The position numbers were made by a program, and so were the translations under genes. A stretch of DNA of 64,000 nucleotides from contig CM030938.1 of the NCBI GenBank assembly GCA_018136815.1, forward strand, positions 3,921,448 through 3,985,447, in the 5' to 3' direction. Source of the DNA: Isochrysis galbana. Lineage: Eukaryota > Haptophyta > Isochrysidales > Isochrysidaceae. Each line of letters opens with the position of its first letter. Within the stretch, counting starts at the first letter, position 1. Positions 20,915 to 28,205 of the stretch are shown here, one piece after another. The notes below the pieces were generated by a model. That model had not been told where the DNA came from, ran no database searches, and saw only the letters and a list, made by a program, of their open reading frames with translations.

Positions 20915-23026
20915 ATGCTGGCGTCGAGGGAGGACAACGCTCTCGTGGAGAGAGACAGGGGCACCGAGCTCGGTGCTCGTGCATGGGGTCGTGGCCCCAT
21001 CGCTAAGCTCCAGGGCACGCAGCTTGAGTGGTCGACGGTGATGGAGGCCGCAGGCAGAGCAAGGGACATCAAGAAGAAGCAGTGCCTCTTTTGTGGCCTG
21101 CACTTCACGGGTGGCCCGAGCCAAATTCGGTGCCACCTTGATGCCTCGCTCACGCCACGCTCGATTCGCGCGTGCCAGCCGTCCGCGGAATGGCAGGATC
21201 GCCATGCGGCAGTGGTGAGCGAGCTGCGGCAACGCATGGGCATTGCATTTGAGGCGAAGGAGGTAGCAGACAAGCAAGAGAAGGACAAGATGGAGCGTAG
21301 GATGGAGACTGCCGCCAAGCACTTTGGCATCGTCGCGCCGGACGAGGTTGCGCAGGCATGGCTCAAGGTCGTCATCCAGCGTGCCCTCCCTCTCGATCTG
21401 TTCGACGATGCAGCCTTCCGGGCGGCCATCATTGCCACCGCAAAATGCGGTAAGCAAATGTACCCAACTGTGGGTAAGGCTGCGCTCCCGGGGCGCTGGA
21501 AGATGACAAATAAAATCTTACCGGCCTTCGATACCAAGCTTGACGGCAGGGTCAGGGGAAAGGTCATGGGGCTGGCGAAGTTGACGGGCATCGTGCTGCA
21601 ATCGGATGGGTGGACGAGCGTTCAGAGCCGCCCCATTGTGAATGCGATTGCCAGTCTCCCCGCAGGCTCATACTTTCTCGAGGCGATCGACACATCCGGC
21701 GAAACGAAGGACGCAACGTTCATCGCAAACTTTATTCTGAAGCACATCAATGCTCTTGGCCCTGAAATGATTGTTGGTGTGTGTATGGATGGGGCGTGCA
21801 CTGCGTCGTTTCCGATGATCCAAGCCAAAGCTCCACATGTATTCACATATATTTGTCCTGCACACACTGTGGACAATTTCATTAAGAATGTTTGTTCTGA
21901 TAAGGCAACCGTTCGTATGAAGGGCGTGGACCGTGAGTTTGATTGGGGAGAAGATGGATTCGCCAAGTGCATCGACAAGGTGTGGGACGTCGTCAAGTTC
22001 GTCATCTACCATCAAAAAGTGCTAGCGAGGTACAGGTCCTTGGCTGATGGAGTGCCGGTAGACAAGCGTCCAAAGGGAGGCACTGAACTTGTACGCTATT
22101 GTGAAACACGATTCGCGTCAAAGCTGCTGATGTTGATTCGTTACCGGAATGTGCTCTCTATCTTGGATCGGCTCTTTATCGACGATGAATTCGAGAGGTG
22201 GATGTCAAAACAGAATCGCGAGACCAAGGAAAAAGGAGCTGAAGCAAAGAGGACAATCAGAAACGAGAACCTTGCCGACACGGTTAAGGTGTGCATTCGC
22301 GTTTTGGAACCAGCACTTGTTTTGCTCAGGATGCTAGATGGTAAGGCTGGTGCTGCGCTCGGTAAGGTGTACGGATACATGTTGCAGCTCGACTACCATT
22401 ACAGCCATCCAATCGAGGGTCTGCATGAAAGAATCCGTCACAAGATACACGCCATCTTCATGGCTAGATGGGAATACTTTCACGTGGATGTTATGACGGC
22501 TGCTTATCGTTTCGAACCCGAGTATTGTCGGCGTGACTTCAGCTCGGATGAGGAGGCGCAGGTGCGCTCGATATTGCGCCAGATGGCGACCACAGAGCAT
22601 CCATACACAGCGCTCATTGCTGAGAAGGAGGACTTTGAGGAGGCACTCCTTTGTGGATCCCACGATTTGACGGATGAATATGCGTTTTCGCAGCAAGCGC
22701 GGTCGATGGCATCATACAAGTGGGCGAAGGTGTACCTTCAGCCTTGGAAGAACCTGTGCTGGGCAGTCGTACGCTTGCTCTCGATGCAATGCTCTGCGTC
22801 TGGGTGTGAGCACGCTTGGTCCATCGAAGGATGGATTCATTCTAAGAAGCGCAACCGCCTTGGGCAGAAGACTGTCGATCGGCTAGTTCGATCTCACACA
22901 AATTTATCGTTGGAGGCTCGTCTTGAGGAGTGGGAGGCTACGGTATTGCCTTGGGAGTTGGAGATGGTTCCGATGAACCGGAGTCGAGCGGCAGTGATAG
23001 TGAGTAGTGAGGGATCAATCAGGTGA
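20915..23026 (+). CDS. hAT-family transposase, intact
   Basis: This 703-residue transposase would excise and reinsert the surrounding element. From the N-terminus: a basic start; a BED-like zinc finger around residues 55-75 (CLFCGLHFTGGPSQIRCHLD); an all-alpha region; the DUF659-like start of the RNase H fold (VLQSDGWTSVQSRP, with the expected Asp); CMDGACTASFPMIQAKAPHV and the CPAHTVDNFIKNV block with a His typical of hAT; a long helical insertion; and the C-terminal dimerisation region (CEHAWSIEGWIHSKKRNRL). No stop or frameshift interrupts it. The ATG at 20915 is used; a GTG sits one codon upstream. It lies 250 bp inside the left terminal repeat. Codon use is less GC-biased than in the host genes. 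Confidence 0.92.
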   Translation: MLASREDNALVERDRGTELGARAWGRGPIAKLQGTQLEWSTVMEAAGRARDIKKKQCLFCGLHFTGGPSQIRCHLDASLTPRSIRACQPSAEWQDRHAAVVSELRQRMGIAFEAKEVADKQEKDKMERRMETAAKHFGIVAPDEVAQAWLKVVIQRALPLDLFDDAAFRAAIIATAKCGKQMYPTVGKAALPGRWKMTNKILPAFDTKLDGRVRGKVMGLAKLTGIVLQSDGWTSVQSRPIVNAIASLPAGSYFLEAIDTSGETKDATFIANFILKHINALGPEMIVGVCMDGACTASFPMIQAKAPHVFTYICPAHTVDNFIKNVCSDKATVRMKGVDREFDWGEDGFAKCIDKVWDVVKFVIYHQKVLARYRSLADGVPVDKRPKGGTELVRYCETRFASKLLMLIRYRNVLSILDRLFIDDEFERWMSKQNRETKEKGAEAKRTIRNENLADTVKVCIRVLEPALVLLRMLDGKAGAALGKVYGYMLQLDYHYSHPIEGLHERIRHKIHAIFMARWEYFHVDVMTAAYRFEPEYCRRDFSSDEEAQVRSILRQMATTEHPYTALIAEKEDFEEALLCGSHDLTDEYAFSQQARSMASYKWAKVYLQPWKNLCWAVVRLLSMQCSASGCEHAWSIEGWIHSKKRNRLGQKTVDRLVRSHTNLSLEARLEEWEATVLPWELEMVPMNRSRAAVIVSSEGSIR

Positions 23027-23211
23027 TGAAAATGGGTGTGGGTAGTAGGGGGTGTGGGGTGTGTCAGGGTGAGAGTGAGAGCCTGTCTGCACTCTCTATC
23101 AATCAACTATCGTCATCGATCCCCTGATTCATAGATATCCATCATAGACTTGTATATCGAGATCCGTCTACTCCTATCCCTATCCTGCGCTCAGCGCTCA
23201 ATCAACTACCA

Positions 23212-23697
23212 TAGGAGAGGGAGAGGGAGAGGGAGAGGGAGAGGGAGAGGGAGAGGGAGAGGGAGAGGGAGAGGGAGAGGGAGAGGGAGAGGGAGAGGGA
23301 GAGGGGAGAGGGAGAGGGAGAGGAGAGAGGAGAGAGGAGAGAGGAGAGAGGAGAGAGGAGAGAGGAGAGAGGAGAGAGGAGAGAGGAGAGAGGAGAGAGG
23401 AGAGAGGAGAGAGGAGAGAGGAGAGAGGAGAGAGGAGAGAGGAGAGAGGAGAGAGGAGAGAGGAGAGAGGAGAGAGGAGAGAGGAGAGAGGAGAGAGGAG
23501 AGAGGAGAGAGGAGAGAGGAGAGAGGAGAGAGGAGAGAGGAGAGAGGAGAGAGGAGAGAGGAGAGAGGAGAGAGGAGAGAGGAGAGAGGAGAGAGGAGAG
23601 AGGAGAGAGGAGAGAGGAGAGAGGAGAGAGGAGAGAGGAGAGAGGAGAGAGGAGAGAGGAGAGAGGAGAGAGGAGAGAGGAGAGAGGAGAGAGGAGA
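23212..23697 (+). repeat. G/A tandem array inside hAT: period 6 then period 7
   Basis: From about 23216 to 23315 the unit is GGGAGA; from about 23320 to 23697 it becomes GAGAGGA, in more than 50 nearly perfect copies. Open frames here (Arg/Glu/Gly repeats) are a by-product of the array and are not called as genes. It sits between the transposase stop and the right terminal repeat. Confidence 0.95.
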
Positions 23698-23841
23698 TCG
23701 AGATAGAGTGTGGAGCGAGCGCGCGCGCAATAGAGCTAAGGCTAAGGAGTTTTGTTTTAGTCCGGGCACTCTCATACTCTCATGAGAGCTGATATTAGTA
23801 CTGATATTAGTAATAGCTCCAAAACCTTGAGAGCTGATAAG

Positions 23842-23858
23842 CTGTTACCCCAACCCTG
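23842..23858 (-). repeat. hAT right terminal inverted repeat
   Basis: CTGTTACCCCAACCCTG, the exact complement of 20664-20680. Confidence 0.92.
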
Positions 23859-23866
23859 ACAGGTTC
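23859..23866 (+). repeat. Right 8-bp target-site duplication of hAT element
   Basis: ACAGGTTC, identical to 20656-20663. Confidence 0.93.
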
Positions 23867-23906
23867 TGCCCCAAATGCTAAGTACCTACTTAGAGATAGT
23901 GCTCCG

Positions 23907-24710
23907 CCTCCCTCGGCGACGGCTCAACGTTCAATGGGCTCGGCGGGTGGGTGATTTCGACGAGGGTTCGGCGCGCGGCCTGCCCGATTGGCGTGACCAT
24001 CCGGGTGGGATATGCGTATATGGTATCTGGTGGGGTCCGCCATCCGGATGGATCGTCGAAAACGGCCACGAAGCGCGCCCGGCGTCGGTTCGAAGTTGGG
24101 CTCTCCGGGCCTCCCTCGGCGACGGCTCAACGTTCAATGGGCTCGGCGGGTGGGTGATTTCGACGAGGGTTCGGCGCGCGGCCTGCCCGATTGGCGTGAC
24201 CATCCGGGTGGGATATGCGTATATGGCATCTGGTGGGGTCCGCCATCCGGATGGATCGTCGAAAACGGCCACGCAGCGCGCCCGGCATCGGTTCGAAGTT
24301 GGTCTCTCCGGGCCTCCCTCGGCGACGGCTCAACGTTCAATGGGCTCGGCGGGTGGGTGATTTCGACGAGGGTTCGGCGCGCGGCCTGCCCGATTGGCGT
24401 GACCATCCGGGTGGGATATGCGTATATGGTATCTGGTGGGGTCCGCCATCCGGATGGATCGTCGAAAACGGCCACGAAGCGCGCCCGGCATCGGTTCGAA
24501 GTTGGTCTCTCCGGGCCTCCCTCGGCGACGGCTCAACGTTCAATGGGCTCGGCGGGTGGGTGATTTCGACGAGGGTTCGGCGCGCGGCCTGCCCGATTGG
24601 CGTGACCATCCGGGTGGGATATGCGTATATGGTATCTGGTGGGGTCCGCCATCCGGATGGATCGTCGAAAACGGCCACGCAGCGCGCCCGGCATCGGTTC
24701 GAAGTTGGGC
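23907..24710 (+). repeat. 203-bp tandem satellite, about four units
   Basis: Units start at 23907, 24110, 24313 and 24516 (each CCTCCCTCGGCGACGGCTC), and the last is cut at about 24710. They differ by only a few substitutions. Each unit contains GGGTGATTTCGACGAGG and the palindrome-like CCATCCGGATGG. Overlapping frames of 68-183 codons on both strands repeat with the unit and are not considered genes. A single, internally expanded unit with the same downstream tail is found at 54688-55193. Confidence 0.95.
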
Positions 24711-24945
24711 TTTTTGAGCTTTTGCGATTTTAGATTTTAGCGTCTTTTGTCAGTTTTTGATTACGTTTTGTTATGGGGGCCCAAGGGGGGGGTCCGGGTC
24801 CTAATGGGCCCCGGATATGTGCTAGTTGGGTGTATTGGGAACTTTCTCCCGAAAAAAATCCTTAAATTTCCTCAATTCTGAGATGGTCATTTTTTCACCC
24901 CCTATAACCTATAAAAAACACTGTTTGACCGCCCTAACACGTCAT
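24711..24945 (+). repeat. Shared tail downstream of the 203-bp array
   Basis: The sequence GGGGGCCCAAGG...GGGTCCGGGTCCT...TTGGGAACTTT...AAAAAAATCCT...TGTTTGACCGCCCT recurs after the single unit at 54965-55193. Array and tail therefore make up one dispersed element with a variable number of 203-bp units. Confidence 0.85.
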
Positions 24946-25018
24946 GGCGTACGGTCAAGTGCGCTGAGGGTTGTCGTGATAGTACCGGGCTAGTGGGAGT
25001 AGTGGTACTAACGCTCAG
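24946..25018 (+). repeat. Dispersed repeat, copy 1 (GCGCTGAGGG...GTACTAA)
   Basis: GTGCGCTGAGGGTTGTCGTG and TAGTACCGGGCTAGTGGGAG recur with few changes at 38985-39050. Confidence 0.8.
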
Positions 25019-25089
25019 TTGTTTGATTGTCATTGCTTACCTTACTTGAGTGATATCGTGATATCCATCAAGTATATGAATATCCATAT

Positions 25090-25143
25090 GTGTTGCCTCT
25101 GTGCACGTAGGCGACTATTTCGGTCGCGCTGGTTTTACCTTAC
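25090..25143 (+). repeat. Repeat shared with 19255-19310
   Basis: GTAGGCGACTATTTCGGTCG and GGTTTTACCTTAC align with GTAGACGACTATTGCTCGGTCG-like sequence at 19255-19310. It lies just upstream of the C/T tract of the next gene, so it may act as, or derive from, a transposon leader. Confidence 0.55.
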
Positions 25144-25257
25144 TTGGGTGATATCCCCCAAGTACTCTATGAATACTCATATATGTGTGTTCTCGGGTGG
25201 GTCATCTCCCCAGTCGTCATCTCACACAGTCTCTTTTCTGTTCCCTTTGGTTCTTCT

Positions 25258-25739
25258 GCGCTGCTGCTCTCTCTCATCTCCCTCCCTCTTTCTCCCCCCC
25301 CCCCCCCCCCCCCCCCCCCTTACTCTCTCTCCTTCCCTACTCTGTCTCTCTCTCCCCCCCCCCCCTTCCCCCCCTCTCTCTTTCTCCCTCTCTCCCTCTA
25401 TCTCTCTTACCCCGCGCCCCGCCCCTCTCTGTGTCTCCTTTCCTTCGCGCTCCCCCCCTCTCTCTCTCTCCCTCTCTCTCTCTCTCTCCCCCCCCTCTCT
25501 CCCCCTTCCTCTCTCTCTCTCTCTCTCTCTCCCTCTCTCTCCCTTTCCCTCTCCCTCCCTATCTCTCTCTCCCCCCCCCCCTCTCCCCCGCCCCTCTCTC
25601 TCCTTTCCTTCCCGCTCGGCGCTCTCTTCTCTCTCGCCTCTTGCCGCCGCGCGAAGTGATCCCCCACCGCCCGCTCCCCTCCGCCTCGCCCCCACCCCAC
25701 CCCTTCCTTCTCCCCCCCCTTCACTCCTCCTCCTCCCCG
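25258..25739 (+). promoter_or_regulatory. C/T tract upstream of the cephalosporin-hydroxylase-like gene
   Basis: Nearly 500 bp of sense-strand pyrimidine, with long C runs near 25296 and 25355 and CT repeats at 25460-25600, ends at the ATG at 25740. Confidence 0.5.
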
Positions 25740-26780
25740 ATGCTCAGCGCACGGCACCACGTCCGGCAGCCACACTTGCACACTCTTTCCCTACCGCCGC
25801 GCCTCGTCTACCCCGATTCGGACGGCTCTGCAGAGGCGCTCGCCTGGCGGAACTCGTCTCTCGTGCTCTGGGCGAGAGATCACTGGGAAAGGGAGGTGGC
25901 TGGCGAGTATGCAGCGGCGTACCAGCACAGGAATAAGGTGCGATGGAAGGATCCTCTCAATCCCGACTCAGCCCTCATCTCTGTCGCAGACATCGCCAGA
26001 CTCTTCGAGCTCTCGCTCGGACCAATGGGTCTCCGGCCGTTGGTAAGTGCGGCAGTTGGAGTCGACTGGTTCGGCGTGGACACGCAAATGTCGGTCATCG
26101 ACTCGCAAAGCCTGCACTCAATCATGTGGCGCAAAAAGGTTGACCTTGTCATCGAGATCGGTACCATGTGCGGTGGATCAGCCATCTTCTATGCGAAGAC
26201 AATGATGGATTACAACCCAGCGGCTCGCGTCGTAACCTTTGACGTGCGCAACGAAGGTGACAGGATGAACCTTTGCAAGAGTTTCAGCAGTAAGCGGCAC
26301 GATGCCCCGGGCGGCGAAAGCCTCGCGCTTCCCGGGCTGAAGCACCCCTTTTGGAGGAATCTGACGACAAGTGGCAACATCATTCCTCTGATGGGGCCAG
26401 CGAGCCAACATCTTGCCCGGCTAGATGAGCTGTCTGCATCCTCCAAGACCGTTATGGTCATTGACGATGGTGATCACGTGACGCGTGCTGTCCTTGAAAC
26501 GTGGGAAGTGTTGCACAAGTACACCAGTGTCGGCTCATACTACTTGGTGCAGGACACTCGTTTAGACACTGATTGTGCTTACGCAATTCTCACATCCAGA
26601 GCGCACTGGTGTTCTGGCGAGTGGAAGAATGCCTTCACCGATGGGGAGGGTGGCCCCGGGCTGGCCATTGACAAGTTGGTACAAAGAAAAGAATTTAAGC
26701 AAGGTTGGGTTCAGGACCGAAGCATTGAGGCGTGGGGGGTTACCCAACATCCTGGTGGCTACTTGCTCCGCCGGGCGTGA
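25740..26780 (+). CDS. CmcI/cephalosporin-hydroxylase-family protein (SAM methyltransferase-like)
   Basis: The 346-residue product resembles the CmcI/rhamnosyl O-methyltransferase family, SAM-binding enzymes usually found in bacteria. The core reads VDLVIEIGTMCGGSAIFYAK (SAM-binding glycine loop, about residues 138-157), then VVTFDVR (acidic residue that contacts the SAM ribose), then VMVIDDGDHV and YYLVQDTRLD, the metal/substrate-side acidic motifs of this family, and a C-terminal HPGGYLLRRA. No intron is needed. No signal peptide is evident. The ATG at 25740 follows the C/T tract; the frame is open far upstream but codes only Leu/Ser/Pro low complexity. The substrate cannot be inferred. Confidence 0.8.
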   Translation: MLSARHHVRQPHLHTLSLPPRLVYPDSDGSAEALAWRNSSLVLWARDHWEREVAGEYAAAYQHRNKVRWKDPLNPDSALISVADIARLFELSLGPMGLRPLVSAAVGVDWFGVDTQMSVIDSQSLHSIMWRKKVDLVIEIGTMCGGSAIFYAKTMMDYNPAARVVTFDVRNEGDRMNLCKSFSSKRHDAPGGESLALPGLKHPFWRNLTTSGNIIPLMGPASQHLARLDELSASSKTVMVIDDGDHVTRAVLETWEVLHKYTSVGSYYLVQDTRLDTDCAYAILTSRAHWCSGEWKNAFTDGEGGPGLAIDKLVQRKEFKQGWVQDRSIEAWGVTQHPGGYLLRRA

Positions 26781-28205
26781 TACAAGCGTCGCGTTCATTA
26801 CTACCTTGTGCAATATGACGAACAACACCACAAGAGGAATGTCAATCCCGTGGAGCCATACGGACATCCTGAATGCATTCGAGCTATGGCGCCCAAACGC
26901 ATGAAAAGTGGGTAGGAACGGTGGCATATTGGGACCAGCCCCGTCCCTTCCCTGCTTTCCCCCACATCCCACATGAACGAATTTGCGCCCTCTCCCCCCC
27001 CTGTTCCTACCCACTTCGGTTGATTCTCGGCGCATATACTTCAGACATAAATATGACACCTGTCCGTCGATCCTACTCTTGCAGCTTGCAGTGTATTGCA
27101 TCTGCGCAAACAACTGAGTTTATACTTAGTTCAACGGGGGCGAGGCGCCTCGTGCCCTCCCCCTCAGTCTCCAATCTCCAATTCCCCTTCATGGTCATGG
27201 GGCCTTATCCTTATCGGTCGCTCTCAAACTCTGCGTCCTGACATGAGCTGAGCAATCGACATCCTGACCCAGACCCCCAGTGGGCGCGGATCAGGAGTCG
27301 CATTCCCAGGCCTGCTTGGACCTGCACTCGTACTGAGTACTGACCCCCCCCCCTCCTGGTCACCAGACAGACATATGGCCAGGTAGTAAATACTAGCAAT
27401 ACTTAATACTTTTACAAATTTTTCTGTAAGTTTGGATTGATAATCAGAATGTAGAGGTGAAGGTAGGTGTAGGCAGGAGGTAGGTGGACGTGCGCGATAT
27501 CTATATCTAATGTCAAGATTTTTTTGTGTTCCTTAAGGGTTAAGGGAAATGTGTTGTAACGTATTACGGACGTACTTGCGTACTTGCGGCACCACAAATT
27601 GCTACAAGTGCTGGACGACAAGCTTTTGGGCGGTCAGCTCGAAGAATCACGCAAGTTTGGCCGACAAGTTGGGGCGAATTTCGCTTAAAGCATTTACCTG
27701 GCCCTAGGCAGACAGGGGACTGTGAAGAGGGCACCCACGGGCAAGGCGGCTTGCCTTCATCCGGTACCACGCCCTCCGCCCGGGGGGGTGCACGCCTTTC
27801 ATCCCTAGGGGTGCACGTACGGGGACTCCACACCATTTTTACCATTATAATACAACACACGACGTTCTTCCACTTCCACATTTTATTCAAATGAGTAGCA
27901 CGTGCACCTCGCACCTCGCGCTGCAGGCGACTCGCAATCGCGAGTGTCATCCATCGAGTCGAATCTAGGGACGCATAAGAATTCGGGATCTCCCAGCGGG
28001 TGCGCACCCAAGGCACGAGCAAGTGCAACGATTCGCGTAGGCAAGCCTGGGCAGTCTAGCCCTACATTGGCACGGTCCTCGTATCGCCACCTCGCGCCGA
28101 GGGGACAGACTTTTCTGATGCCACGCCGACAAGCCTTTTGATATGCGACCGGCGCGCCGGCGCATCTTTTGGCTAGCGCGAATCAGCGAACACTTCTTAT
28201 CCTCA
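26781..28205. other. Intergenic, with repeat fragments
   Basis: No gene is supported. Segment 27361-27440 is an inverted copy of the A/T-rich repeat at 13632-13685. Segment 27694-27740 (TTACCTGGCCCTAGGCAGAC...) resembles both 13668-13682 and 38347-38380. Poly-C and poly-G runs occur at 27345 and 27780. Confidence 0.5.

Larger units (their letters stand above)
20664..23858 (+). mobile_element. Complete, probably autonomous hAT transposon (3,195 bp)
   Basis: The termini are perfect 17-bp inverted repeats, CAGGGTTGGGGTAACAG at 20664-20680 and its complement at 23842-23858, flanked by an exact 8-bp target duplication. Subterminal words (AGCTCTCA, TTTTGGAGCT, TAATATCAG) follow the terminal repeats on both sides. 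The element carries one uninterrupted transposase gene and, between gene and right end, a G/A tandem array. A diverged terminus of the same family lies at 42511-42600. Intact ends, intact frame and identical target duplications point to a recent insertion. Confidence 0.93.

Noticed and set aside
23216-23697. CRISPR-like regular array
   Set aside because: Simple tandem repeat without unique spacers, in a eukaryotic genome.
23150-23785. Long Arg/Glu/Gly frame (plus) and Leu/Ser/Pro frame (minus)
   Set aside because: Both are translations of the G/A tandem array and have no other coding signal.
24290-24310. tRNA B-box-like GGTTCGAAG in the satellite unit
   Set aside because: No A box or cloverleaf could be drawn around it.
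23875-24733. Overlapping frames of 68-183 codons on both strands
   Set aside because: They repeat with the 203-bp satellite unit; open frames follow from unit length and composition.
26040-26065. Intron in the CmcI-like gene at GTAAGTGCGGCAG
   Set aside because: It would be only 13 bases, and the frame is continuous through it.
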